A stretch of 40,365 nucleotides of DNA. Source: SIG603 sp964370115 (GTDB lineage Bacteria; Bacillota; Clostridia; Oscillospirales; Acutalibacteraceae). The position numbers and the translations under genes were made by a program. Of this stretch, positions 7,121 through 15,131 are shown one piece after another (positions within the stretch are counted from its first letter, which is position 1; each line of letters opens with the position of its first letter). The DNA lies in the NCBI GenBank assembly GCA_964370115.1, contig CAYJIA010000015.1:1-40365 (forward strand). Reading direction: 5' to 3'. The notes below the pieces were generated by a model. That model did not search any database. It worked only from the letters and a program-made list of their open reading frames with translations, and was not told the DNA's origin.

Positions 7121-7175
7121 TTAACTGTACTTTAACCAATACAACGTTTTATGAAATAAAATAGAGTGATATAAT
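7121..7175 (+). promoter_or_regulatory. Extended -10 promoter with Pho-box-like direct repeat
   Basis: TTAAC occurs at 7121-7125 and 7132-7136, exactly 11 bp apart, in the context TTAACTGTACTTTAACC. The -10 is TATAAT (7170-7175) with TGA just before it (extended -10). The -35 position (about 7147-7152, TTTTAT) is poor, as is common at activator-dependent promoters. PhoB/PhoP boxes are TTxACA-like direct repeats with 11-bp spacing. A phosphate-starvation role fits the downstream phosphodiesterase operon but is an inference. Confidence 0.5.
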
Positions 7176-7205
7176 AACGAAGTCGAAAAGAGAGAGGGAT
7201 AAATT

Positions 7206-7880
7206 ATGAAAATAATAACAGCACATTCGGGCTGCGACAATACGGCGCCAAATTCTAGGGAGTTTATAGAGTATGCACTGAATTTGGGAGCGGAATGTTT
7301 TGAAGTAGACGTGAGAAAAGATGGCGAAGATGTACTAATGCTGTCTCATGATAAAACAGAAGAAAAGTGTCTTACATTAAAAGAGGCGTTTGAGATTTTA
7401 GCTAAATATCCAAATAGGCTTATAAACTGCGATTTAAAAGAAGAAGGGCTTGAACAAAGCGTTTTGACACTTGCAAAAGAGTGTAAAGTCGACAAGCAAC
7501 TTATTTTCACAGGGGCTGTAAATCCAAAGTGCTTTACAGTAGGCCGCGAAGACTATAAAGATGTAAGCTGGTATGTAAATGCCGAAATATTTGTGCCCGA
7601 TATATACAAAATGGTGGCAGAAAGCAAAAGTGAAGACGAAATAAAAGCCTGCCTTGTTGGCTCTTTAGATGAATACAAAAAATATAATGTAAAGGGAATT
7701 AACTGGCATTATAAACTTGCAAGGCTTGCAGAAACCGAGATAAAAGAGCATGGCTTGAAATTTTCCGTTTGGACGGTGGACGACGAAAGCGAAATTTCAG
7801 CGTTTATAAAAGACGGTGTCGAAAACATTACGACAAGAAATTTAAAGATGGCATTAAACTTAAGGGAGAAGAGTGAATAA
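7206..7880 (+). CDS. Divergent glycerophosphodiester phosphodiesterase family protein
   Basis: A 224-residue TIM-barrel GDPD-family protein with no signal peptide, so cytoplasmic. Canonical enzymes have HRG near the N terminus, E-x-D, a second His, and a further Glu metal ligand. Here His7, Glu33 and Asp35 (FEVDVR) and His48 (SHD) are kept. The Arg after the first His is Ser8, and the later Glu ligand position reads NCDLK (Asp76). Activity is therefore possible but may be altered. The small insertion domain is largely missing, so the protein is shorter than the second GDPD of the same operon (314 residues). The ATG at 7206 follows GAGAGAGGG. It is first in the operon, two bases before the permease gene. 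The diester cleaved is unknown. Confidence 0.78.
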   Translation: MKIITAHSGCDNTAPNSREFIEYALNLGAECFEVDVRKDGEDVLMLSHDKTEEKCLTLKEAFEILAKYPNRLINCDLKEEGLEQSVLTLAKECKVDKQLIFTGAVNPKCFTVGREDYKDVSWYVNAEIFVPDIYKMVAESKSEDEIKACLVGSLDEYKKYNVKGINWHYKLARLAETEIKEHGLKFSVWTVDDESEISAFIKDGVENITTRNLKMALNLREKSE

Positions 7881-7882
7881 AA

Positions 7883-8722
7883 ATGAAGATGTTAAATCCA
7901 AAGGCGTTTTTCCATACGGTGGGAATTAGAGGAGTACTAGAATATATATTCTTAGCACTATTTATGTTGTTTTTCTATTTGCCACTGCTAAACCTATCAA
8001 TGCTTGCGTTTGCAAATGAATATGAGTATCCCGATGTAATACCCAGCGAGTTGGGATTTGACTGGTGGGAATTTGTTTTTGGACAAGACAGCTTGGTAAG
8101 CTCGATACTAATGTCGTTCTTAGTAGCCATAGTGACGATGATAGTGTCTATGCTAATCTGTATACCCGCGGCATATGCGCTTGCAAGATTTGATTTTAAA
8201 GGTAAAAAAATATTCTTACTATCTTTTTTACTGAGTAACGCTTTCCCTAAAATGGGGCTTTACATATCAATAGGTATAATTTTTTATAGACTTAACCTTA
8301 TGGGAACATTCGCAGGAGTTGTGCTCATACATGTGCTAAACTCGCTGATGTTTATGACATGGATACCTGCAAATTCCTTTAGAAGTGTGCACAGACAACA
8401 AGAAGAATCTGCAAGAGATGCAGGAGCAGGAGCGATAAGAACTTTCTTTAATATAACAATGCCAATGGCAATGCCCGGAATAATAGTTGCATCAATATTT
8501 ACGTTTTTGGGTTCGCTCGAAGAGGCGCAAGGAACACTGCTTGTCGGGTTCCCACAAATAAAAACAATGCCCGTAGAGCTTTATGGAGTAATAATGCAGT
8601 ATCCACTAACGGCAGGTCCTGTGCTTTCACTGATACTCATTATCCCATCAATAATAATTTTGATAGTACTTAGAAAATATGTAGGGCCTGAGGCTATAGC
8701 AAAAGGCTATAATGTAAATTAA
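7883..8722 (+). CDS. ABC transporter permease (MalG/PotC-type)
   Basis: A 279-residue membrane protein with six predicted segments. The EAA coupling motif reads EESARDAGAGAIRTFFNITM followed by PMAMPGI, which marks the permeases of the carbohydrate, polyamine and glycerol-3-phosphate importers. It starts two bases after the preceding stop, with GGGAGAAGAG about ten bases before the ATG. With the ATPase at 8735, the binding protein at 9773 and the second permease at 11015 it makes a complete heterodimeric importer. The gene order (permease, ATPase, binding protein, permease) is not that of mal or ugp operons, where the two permeases are adjacent. Enclosure between two GDPD genes suggests the cargo is a glycerophosphodiester or a related phosphate ester; this is an inference. 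Confidence 0.87.
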   Translation: MKMLNPKAFFHTVGIRGVLEYIFLALFMLFFYLPLLNLSMLAFANEYEYPDVIPSELGFDWWEFVFGQDSLVSSILMSFLVAIVTMIVSMLICIPAAYALARFDFKGKKIFLLSFLLSNAFPKMGLYISIGIIFYRLNLMGTFAGVVLIHVLNSLMFMTWIPANSFRSVHRQQEESARDAGAGAIRTFFNITMPMAMPGIIVASIFTFLGSLEEAQGTLLVGFPQIKTMPVELYGVIMQYPLTAGPVLSLILIIPSIIILIVLRKYVGPEAIAKGYNVN

Positions 8723-8734
8723 AGGAGTAGACAA

Positions 8735-9712
8735 ATGACTGGTAAAAAAGTAAAACTGCAAATTAAAAACATGACAAAAAAATACGCAAACGGAGACGGT
8801 GTAGAAAATATAGATTTAGACGTATATGAGGGCGAGTTTGTTACTATGCTAGGGCCTAGCGGTTGCGGTAAATCCACTATACTTAGAACCTTAGGAGGTT
8901 TTTTAGAGGTAGACAGCGGTGAGATTTTAATAGACGGCGAACCCGTACATAAACTGCCTCCAGAAAAAAGACCTACGGCAATGGTTTTTCAAAGTTACAA
9001 CCTATGGCCACATATGACAATTTTTGAAAATCTGACTTTTGGACTTAAAATAAGAAAAGTCGAAAAAAATGAAATGAAAGAAAGAGCCGAGAAAATGCTG
9101 GCACTTGTAGGTATGAGTGGGCATGAGAAAAAATATCCAGGCCAACTTTCAGGCGGACAACAACAACGTGTTGCAATTGCAAGAGCACTTTTGCTTAAAC
9201 CGTCAGTACTTCTTTTAGACGAGCCTTTTTCGGCATTAGATGCTAAAATTCGTCAGCAAATGAGGGAAGAGCTTAAGAAAATTCAAAGTGAGCTTAACAT
9301 TACAGTAGTTTTTGTTACCCATGACCAAGAAGAGGCTATGGCGATGTCACACAGAATAGTCGTCATGAATAAAGGCGTATTCGAGCAAATCGGAACATCA
9401 AACGAGATTTACGACAATCCTACATCTAAATATGTAGCGTCGTTTATCGGTGAGATGAACTTTATAGAGGATAAAAACGATAAGATAATCAGTGTAAGAC
9501 CTGAGAATATCGTGGTAGAAAAAGGCGATAAGGGTGAGTTTAGTGGTCATGTTGTAACAGTTATGATGCTAGGACACTATGCCGAAATTCTTGTAGATGT
9601 AAAAGGCAAGCTTATTAGAAGCTATGTAAATAGAAATACAGCGGCTGATTTTGCAGAGAGAGACGAGGTTTCGCTCAATTTCACAAAATATGAAATCTAT
9701 GATAAAGATTGA
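8735..9712 (+). CDS. ABC transporter ATP-binding protein (UgpC/MalK/PotA-type)
   Basis: A 325-residue ATPase with Walker A GPSGCGKST, Q-loop VFQSYNLWPHMTI, signature LSGGQQQR, Walker B VLLLDEPFSALD and the switch His in VTHDQEEAMAM. It has the C-terminal extension typical of this class. ISVRPENI and MLGHYAEILVDV belong to a TOBE domain, which is short compared with MalK (about 370 residues). It begins 12 bp after the permease stop, behind AAAGGAG. It would energise the 7883 and 11015 permeases. The UgpC/MalK class handles glycerol-3-phosphate, glycerophosphodiesters, sugars and polyamines, so the class alone does not fix the substrate. Confidence 0.9.
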   Translation: MTGKKVKLQIKNMTKKYANGDGVENIDLDVYEGEFVTMLGPSGCGKSTILRTLGGFLEVDSGEILIDGEPVHKLPPEKRPTAMVFQSYNLWPHMTIFENLTFGLKIRKVEKNEMKERAEKMLALVGMSGHEKKYPGQLSGGQQQRVAIARALLLKPSVLLLDEPFSALDAKIRQQMREELKKIQSELNITVVFVTHDQEEAMAMSHRIVVMNKGVFEQIGTSNEIYDNPTSKYVASFIGEMNFIEDKNDKIISVRPENIVVEKGDKGEFSGHVVTVMMLGHYAEILVDVKGKLIRSYVNRNTAADFAERDEVSLNFTKYEIYDKD

Positions 9713-9772
9713 TACGGTCTACCGTTTTCAATATAAATTAAAAATTAACAAACAAATTTTGGAGGAAAGAAA

Positions 9773-10924
9773 ATGAACTTTAAAAAAAGAATTGCAGCTA
9801 TCGTAGCGGCAGCGGCCATTGCATCTACAGCTTTTGTAGGATGTTCTTCAGGCGGTGGAGACGACAAAACAGTTACTATTTGGGCAAGTGGCTCAGACAA
9901 TGTTAAACTTCAATTTGAACAACAAATTGAAAAATTTAACGAGGTAAACGAAGGCGGATACACAGCAGAGCTTCAATTCATAACATCGGGAACAGGTACA
10001 CAAAGTCTTGCGGATAGATTAATCGCTACATACGAGGCAGGACAAGAGAACACAGACTATGACTTAATTGAAGTTGGCAACACAGAAATTACAGGCTACA
10101 TGACTCAAGGCGGAGAGGATATGTTCCTTCCTATAGACGAAAGCAAAGTGCCAAACATGGCAAATCTTACAATAACTCCTACAGAAGCAGAGAGACCTGA
10201 CCTATTTGTTCCTTACAGAGGCACAACAGTTCTACTTGCCTACAACTCAGAAACAGTTCCAAATCCTCCTCAAACTACAGAGGAATTATACCAATGGATT
10301 AAAGACAACCCAGGCAGATTTGCTTATAACACACCAAGCTCAGGTGGCGCAGGTGGTTCGTTTGTTGTGACAAGCGTTTACAACTTCTTAGAGGACTCAG
10401 CACTAACAAATACTGATGAGTCTATTATGGACCAATGGACACAAGGTTTTGACCTTATGACAGAGCTACACGAGTTTATGTATCAATCATCAGGCAAAGT
10501 AGTATATCCAAACAAAAACCAAGGTACTCTTGATTTACTTGCAAGCAAAGAAATAGACATGACTCCAGCATGGGCAGACATGGTTATCTCTCAACAAGCA
10601 CAAGGAACAATGCCAGAGGAAATTAAACTAACTCAAATTGACCCAGCGTTTACAGGCGGTACAGTATCACTAGGTATACCAAGCTTTGGCTCAAATTCAG
10701 AGGGTGCACAGGCGTTTATAGACTACATGTTAAGCCCAGAGGCACAAAACATAGCACTAGAATCAATGGCGGCTCTACCTGTAATAGACTTTGATACACT
10801 TGACCCAGAATTAGTAAAATCAATAGAAGGTCTAAATATTGAAGCTTTCCGTTCTTACTCAATCGGAGAACTTGGCACACTACTAAACGAGAAATGGGAC
10901 ACAGAAATCGGCACACTTGATTAA
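9773..10924 (+). CDS. ABC transporter substrate-binding lipoprotein (family 1)
   Basis: A 383-residue secreted lipoprotein. The lysine-rich signal peptide has an Ala-rich core and ends in a lipobox (AFVGC, Cys at about residue 24), followed by SSGGG. The mature part is a type-2 periplasmic-binding fold: TVTIWASGSDN, EVGNTEITGYM, VLLAYNSETV, then the glycine-rich loop NTPSSGGAGGSFVV. That loop resembles the YnjB/iron-type family 1 binding proteins. GGAGG lies eight bases before the ATG. Expression is probably raised over its neighbours by the 17-bp hairpin immediately downstream (10937-10975). A glycerophosphodiester cargo is inferred from the flanking GDPD genes only. Confidence 0.87.
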   Translation: MNFKKRIAAIVAAAAIASTAFVGCSSGGGDDKTVTIWASGSDNVKLQFEQQIEKFNEVNEGGYTAELQFITSGTGTQSLADRLIATYEAGQENTDYDLIEVGNTEITGYMTQGGEDMFLPIDESKVPNMANLTITPTEAERPDLFVPYRGTTVLLAYNSETVPNPPQTTEELYQWIKDNPGRFAYNTPSSGGAGGSFVVTSVYNFLEDSALTNTDESIMDQWTQGFDLMTELHEFMYQSSGKVVYPNKNQGTLDLLASKEIDMTPAWADMVISQQAQGTMPEEIKLTQIDPAFTGGTVSLGIPSFGSNSEGAQAFIDYMLSPEAQNIALESMAALPVIDFDTLDPELVKSIEGLNIEAFRSYSIGELGTLLNEKWDTEIGTLD

Positions 10925-10936
10925 TTTTAATTAAAT

Positions 10937-10975
10937 TTAAGTAAGGCTGTCGTCAAGCACGACAGCTTTACTTAA
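10937..10975 (+). promoter_or_regulatory. Long stem-loop after the binding-protein gene, no U tract
   Basis: TTAAGTAA-G-GCTGTCGT pairs with ACGACAGC-T-TTACTTAA (one G-U pair) around CAAGC, giving an unbroken 17-bp stem. The next bases are TAAAAATAACC, so it is a poor terminator. It most likely shields the 3' end of the binding-protein message from exonucleases, or attenuates partly. Confidence 0.7.
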
Positions 10976-11014
10976 TAAAAATAACCGCAAGTCGGTAGAA
11001 ATAGGGCGTAACTT

Positions 11015-11857
11015 ATGAAAAAACATTTTATGAAAATCCTACCATATATACTTATAACTCCAGCAATGCTTATTATAGTATTTATTGTTTTAATTCCAAT
11101 CGCACTAAGCGTTGTGAACAGTTTTACACTTGAAGATGGCGGATACGGAATTGACAACTACCTGTACTTTATTACAGATGAAATACAAAGAGAAAATATT
11201 ATTTACACCTTGCAAGTGGTGTTTTTGACTGTTATAGTTTGTATAGCAATATCATATATGCTTGCAGTGTATTTAAGATTTTCTAACACTAGGGTAAGTA
11301 AGATTATAGGAAACTTATATTTGTTGCCACGCTTTATACCAGGGCTTGTTGCGGTTAACGGCATGATTACAATTATCAGAGACTCAGGCCTTATAAATCG
11401 TATAGGTCAAACTATGGGGCACGATATAGAGCTAGGGCTTATGTATGACATGAATGGTGTTATCATAATGAATTTGTGGTTTAACATACCTTTTGCTACA
11501 ATGCTAATGGCGGCGGCTATGTCTTCTATACCGACTTCTGTAATAGAATCTGCAAAAGATGTAGGGGCAAATAAACTGCAAATATTCTTTAAGATGATAT
11601 TTCCACTTACATATAAAGACGTATTTATATGTGTGGCGTTTATATTCATGGGAAATATAGGCTCGTTTACCACTCCTTACCTAATGGATGGAAACCACCC
11701 GCAAATGCTTGGAATATCGCTATTTAATCTATTCGGGAATTTTAGATATGAAAAGGCTGCTGCCTTGTCAGTTATTATGTTCTTATTATCATCGGTTACG
11801 GCAGTGGTATATGTTCAAACGAATATGAAAGAGAAAAAATGGGAGAAGGCACGATGA
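11015..11857 (+). CDS. ABC transporter permease (MalF/PotB-type)
   Basis: A 280-residue membrane protein with six predicted segments. The EAA coupling motif is IESAKDVGANKLQIFFKMIF, followed by PLTYKDVF. The short first extracytoplasmic loop fits the PotB/iron permease branch rather than the long MalF loop. The start ATG at 11015 has only a weak TAGGGCG upstream, and the gene follows the 17-bp hairpin, so it is probably made in smaller amounts than the binding protein. Its TGA stop overlaps the ATG of the next gene (ATGA, 11854-11857), which indicates translational coupling. It would pair with the 7883 permease. Confidence 0.87.
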   Translation: MKKHFMKILPYILITPAMLIIVFIVLIPIALSVVNSFTLEDGGYGIDNYLYFITDEIQRENIIYTLQVVFLTVIVCIAISYMLAVYLRFSNTRVSKIIGNLYLLPRFIPGLVAVNGMITIIRDSGLINRIGQTMGHDIELGLMYDMNGVIIMNLWFNIPFATMLMAAAMSSIPTSVIESAKDVGANKLQIFFKMIFPLTYKDVFICVAFIFMGNIGSFTTPYLMDGNHPQMLGISLFNLFGNFRYEKAAALSVIMFLLSSVTAVVYVQTNMKEKKWEKAR

Positions 11858-12798
11858 AAATCATAGCGCATAGGGGTGCAGGCTTTGCAGCACCAGAAAA
11901 CACCATGCCAGCGTTTATATCGGCAATAGAGCACGGTGCAAATGCGGTTGAAATTGACATTAGGCTAACAAAGGATAAAAAGGTCGTGGTGGCGCATGAT
12001 TTAGGATTTTCTAGAGTGATGTGCGGTGAAAAAGCGAAAGAAGCCAGAAATATTTGCGACATGACTTTAGAGGAAGTGTGTAAGGTCAAACTACCTTACG
12101 CAGGGCATTTGCAAGAGTTTTTTCCAGAAGACGGATATGAAGACGAAACACATTACTATATACCATGGTGTTTAGACGACAAAGAAACTATATTTTCTTT
12201 ATATAATAGACTGTTAAAAGAGGCAGAGGTCTTTGCGTCACACGATGAAAAATCAGACTTTATATTTTCTCAGTATGAAAAGATTTACGGGGAAAAGTAC
12301 GCGGAGCTGTTAAAAGAAGATAATAGAAAAGCTAGCTACTCGCCCCTTGAAGAGTTTCTTATATGGCTTAAATCGGAAAGCAAGTGCGAATTTGCAGAGA
12401 TTGAGTTTAAGGATTTAGGCCTAATACAAGAGGTTGATAGGCTCATAAGAGACTTCGGAGTTGCAGGTAAATGTATACTTTTCTCAGGCGTTGTAGAAAT
12501 TAATGAAGAGATACAAGCATTTTATAAAGATAATAAAAAACCGCTTGGCTTAAGGTTGGGTGCAAATATCAGGCATGTAAACGAGAGGACACTTAAAATG
12601 ATAGAGGACTGGGACTTGTATGAAGTGGGACTTAATGCCTATGACTTTTCTGATGTAGAGACTGCTATATTAATAGAAAAGGGAATAGAGGTATTTGTGA
12701 ATCTTGGCGATACACCGAAATGGTGGGATAAAATGAAAAGGCTCCGCGTAAAAGGATTTAAAACTAATTGCATTAGAGAATATGTAAGCGGTATTTAA
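11854..12798 (+). CDS. Glycerophosphodiester phosphodiesterase, cytoplasmic
   Basis: A 314-residue GDPD. It cleaves glycerophosphodiesters to sn-glycerol-3-phosphate and an alcohol. All expected catalytic elements are visible: His6-Arg7 in IIAHRGAG, the PENT motif, Glu33 and Asp35 (VEIDIR), His48 (VAHD), and a Glu in FAEIEFK (about residues 182-184). A long insertion between about residues 85 and 175 is rich in charged residues and Tyr, larger than the usual GDPD insertion. There is no signal peptide. I chose the ATG at 11854, which forms ATGA with the permease stop, over the in-frame ATG at 11839. It closes the operon before a terminator at 12803. UgpQ is the functional analogue in E. coli. 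Confidence 0.88.
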   Translation: MKIIAHRGAGFAAPENTMPAFISAIEHGANAVEIDIRLTKDKKVVVAHDLGFSRVMCGEKAKEARNICDMTLEEVCKVKLPYAGHLQEFFPEDGYEDETHYYIPWCLDDKETIFSLYNRLLKEAEVFASHDEKSDFIFSQYEKIYGEKYAELLKEDNRKASYSPLEEFLIWLKSESKCEFAEIEFKDLGLIQEVDRLIRDFGVAGKCILFSGVVEINEEIQAFYKDNKKPLGLRLGANIRHVNERTLKMIEDWDLYEVGLNAYDFSDVETAILIEKGIEVFVNLGDTPKWWDKMKRLRVKGFKTNCIREYVSGI

Positions 12799-12802
12799 TC
12801 TT

Positions 12803-12845
12803 AAAACTGTCACAAACTTTTAAGTTTTGGTGGCAGTTTTTTTTG
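12803..12845 (+). terminator. Intrinsic terminator of the GDPD/ABC operon
   Basis: AAAACTG-CAC-AAACTT and AAGTTT-GTG-CAGTTTT pair around TT with a few mismatches, and a run of eight T residues ends the structure. Confidence 0.8.
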
Positions 12846-12902
12846 TTGGATTTTTTGAGTCAAAAGTCAATACCCATATCTCATAATATACTTGTTCACG
12901 AA

Positions 12903-12958
12903 TTGTGCACATTCAACAAATTGCACAAGCTTTGTATTTGTTGTTACAAAATTGTAAC
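12903..12958. promoter_or_regulatory. Two inverted repeats upstream of oppA, possible operators
   Basis: TTGTGCA (12903-12909) and TGCACAA (12922-12928) are inverted over a 12-base spacer. GTTACAA-AA-TTGTAAC (12943-12958) is a perfect inverted repeat. Both lie 30-90 bp before the predicted promoter, where activators or repressors bind. No known regulator consensus is recognised. Confidence 0.45.
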
Positions 12959-12988
12959 CGTAAAAAAGCTATTTTTCTCAAAAATTGC

Positions 12989-13017
12989 TTGCAATTCATT
13001 CATAAAAATGTTAAAAT
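12989..13017 (+). promoter_or_regulatory. Probable sigma-A promoter of the opp operon
   Basis: TTGCAA (12989-12994) and TAAAAT (13012-13017) are 17 bp apart. Transcription would start near 13024, giving a leader of about 108 nt before the oppA start codon. I see no clear riboswitch in that leader. Confidence 0.5.
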
Positions 13018-13131
13018 CCATACATTGAGTTGAACGGACCTGTTCTTGTATTAATGAAAATGTACAAAAACTTAAAAATCGACTCAAAACAACAAGCTTT
13101 CAAAAAGCTAAAATTTAAGGAGGAAACTCAC

Positions 13132-15003
13132 ATGAAAAACTTGCGCAAAATTCTTGCAATGATGATCGTTGCAGCAATGGCAGTTTCACTTGTTGCTTGT
13201 GGTGGCGATAACGCGTCAACATCAGAATCAGAATCAACAAGCGAATCAACATCAGAATCTGCTTCTGAGTCAGAATCAGAATCAGAAACAGAATCAGAAG
13301 ACACATCAGGTGGAGCAGAAGCTACACCAAGAAACGAAACACTTTATATGAATGGTATCCAATGGGGTACATTAGGTGATGCAAACCCATTCTCATCTAA
13401 CAACAATGCTTTCTTTATTGAGCAAGCCGACCAAGCTCGTGTAGTTGTTTATGAAACACTTTACATGTACAACGCACTTAACGGTGAACTTTATCCACTG
13501 CTAGCTGACGGCGACCCAGTTTGGAATGATGACCAAACAGAGCTAACAGTTAAAATCAAACCAGCTGCAATGTGGAGTGACGGCACACCACTTACAGCAA
13601 ACGACGTAGTTGCAACATACGACATGCACGTGGCTCAAGGCACTAGCACAGGTGTTGACTATAGCTTATACTTTACTGTATCTGCTATAGATGATGCAAC
13701 AGTTGTTTTCACAGCTAACCCAGACAACCACAACCCATACAAAATGCTAGAATACCTACCAAAAGTATTCGTAGCTCAAAAAGCTTACATCGAAGCCCTA
13801 GCTGAAACTTCAGCTGACTTCAAAACAGAAAAAATGCTTGATGCTCCTCACTCAGGACCTTACCACTACTACTTCGATTCAGAAGAAGTTGTAATCATTG
13901 AGAGAGACGACAACTACTGGGGTCAAGACGCATCAATGTGGGGCGAACTACCTGCACCTAAATACATAGCTCACAACATCTTTGCTACAAATGCAAACGG
14001 TGACGATGCGCTAAAAGCAGGACAAGTTGACGTATCACAACAATACATTTCTGAAGTTAACACACTTTGGGAAGTAGACGAGCTACCTATCTCAACATAC
14101 ATGGAAGAAGCTCCATACCACCTAGCTGGTACTATCCCTTCAGTTTTCTTCAATACAACTGTTGAAGGTCTAGACCAAACTGCAGTTAGAAAAGCTATCG
14201 CTATGGCTGTTGACTATGACCAAGTTCTAACAAACGCTATGACAAACCAATCTCCTTCATTTGATGAAGTTCCAAGATCACTATTTAGCCCAGCAGCTGC
14301 TGAGCAAGAAATCTATGACAGAATTTCTTCTGATCTAGAGCCACTACAATGGGGTTCAAAAGACGTAGACGGTGCTAACGCACTTCTAGACGACGCTGGT
14401 ATCGTTGATACAGATGACGACGGAATCCGTGAGTACAATGGAGCTAACCTATCATTCAAAGTTGAGTGCCCAACAGGTTGGTCTGACTGGAACGCTGCTC
14501 TTGACCTAGTTGCTGCTGCTGGTGCAGAAATCGGCATCCAACTAGAGACATACTACCCAGAATCAGCTGTTTACTATGATGACATCCAAACAGGTAACTA
14601 TGATATAGCTATGGCTTCAATGGCAGGTTCATCTATCTCTAACCCATGGACACGTGCATACCAAACTCTATACTCTTTCCACGGTGAATTCCCAGAAAGA
14701 ATGAACTTTGGTTATAGCCGTCTATATAATGAAGAAATAGACACTATTCTAGAAGCTATTCCAACAGAGACAGATCAAGCTAAACTTGACGAGTACTACA
14801 CTCTTCTAAACACATTCTATCTAGAAGAAGTTCCTTCATTCGGTATTATGTACAGACCTGTTTTATTCCACACAGTTAATGAAACAGTATGGACAGGCTT
14901 CCCAGAAGAAGGTGACGGCACAGACATACCTCCATCAATTCTAATTAATGGTTATGGTATTGCTGGTCTATACAACATCACTCTAATCGAGGATGCTGCT
15001 TAA
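13132..15003 (+). CDS. Oligopeptide/dipeptide ABC transporter substrate-binding lipoprotein
   Basis: A 623-residue SBP_bac_5 family lipoprotein. The signal peptide MKNLRKILAMMIVAAMA precedes a lipobox (SLVAC), and the linker is a remarkable run of Ser, Glu and Thr (about residues 25-58, SES/TSES repeats). Family landmarks include VVVYETLYMYNALNGELYPL, WSDGTPLTANDVVATY, AVRKAIAMAVDYDQV and GSSISNP. The ATG at 13132 follows AAGGAGG; upstream in-frame codons back to 13030 would not give a signal peptide. Codons are biased to CTA/CTT Leu and ACA Thr as in tuf and fusA, suggesting high expression. It is first in the opp operon. Peptides are the most likely cargo, but nickel- or sugar-binding relatives exist. 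Confidence 0.9.
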   Translation: MKNLRKILAMMIVAAMAVSLVACGGDNASTSESESTSESTSESASESESESETESEDTSGGAEATPRNETLYMNGIQWGTLGDANPFSSNNNAFFIEQADQARVVVYETLYMYNALNGELYPLLADGDPVWNDDQTELTVKIKPAAMWSDGTPLTANDVVATYDMHVAQGTSTGVDYSLYFTVSAIDDATVVFTANPDNHNPYKMLEYLPKVFVAQKAYIEALAETSADFKTEKMLDAPHSGPYHYYFDSEEVVIIERDDNYWGQDASMWGELPAPKYIAHNIFATNANGDDALKAGQVDVSQQYISEVNTLWEVDELPISTYMEEAPYHLAGTIPSVFFNTTVEGLDQTAVRKAIAMAVDYDQVLTNAMTNQSPSFDEVPRSLFSPAAAEQEIYDRISSDLEPLQWGSKDVDGANALLDDAGIVDTDDDGIREYNGANLSFKVECPTGWSDWNAALDLVAAAGAEIGIQLETYYPESAVYYDDIQTGNYDIAMASMAGSSISNPWTRAYQTLYSFHGEFPERMNFGYSRLYNEEIDTILEAIPTETDQAKLDEYYTLLNTFYLEEVPSFGIMYRPVLFHTVNETVWTGFPEEGDGTDIPPSILINGYGIAGLYNITLIEDAA

Positions 15004-15020
15004 TTTTAGAAGATTTAAAA

Positions 15021-15100
15021 CTTAATACATTGTGTATTTAAGTAAAATATTTAAGGTGATCACAGCAGGATTCCTAATCGAACCCGTCTGGGTCACCTTA
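15021..15100 (+). promoter_or_regulatory. Two stem-loops between the binding-protein gene and the first permease
   Basis: The first is CTTAATACA/TGTATTTAAG (15021-15042, one bulge). The second has an 8-bp closing stem TAAGGTGA/TCACCTTA (15052-15059 with 15093-15100) enclosing CCC-GTCT-GGG and other sequence. Neither has a U tract, so they more likely stabilise the upstream message or attenuate partly than end transcription. Confidence 0.55.
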
Positions 15101-15131
15101 TTTATTTAAAAAGAATTATGAGGTGATGGCT

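Noticed and set aside
9713..9772. Terminator between the ATPase and binding-protein genes (ACGG-TCTA-CCGT)
   Set aside because: The stem is only four base pairs, too weak to call; the operon is probably continuous.
12843..13028. 61-codon reading frame upstream of oppA
   Set aside because: It has no ribosome binding site, starts in the T run of a terminator, and covers the opp promoter and inverted repeats.
15052..15100. tRNA-like element after the opp binding-protein gene (AATCGAACCC resembles a T arm)
   Set aside because: The arms do not give a 5-bp T stem, no anticodon arm or acceptor stem fits, and the length is too short.
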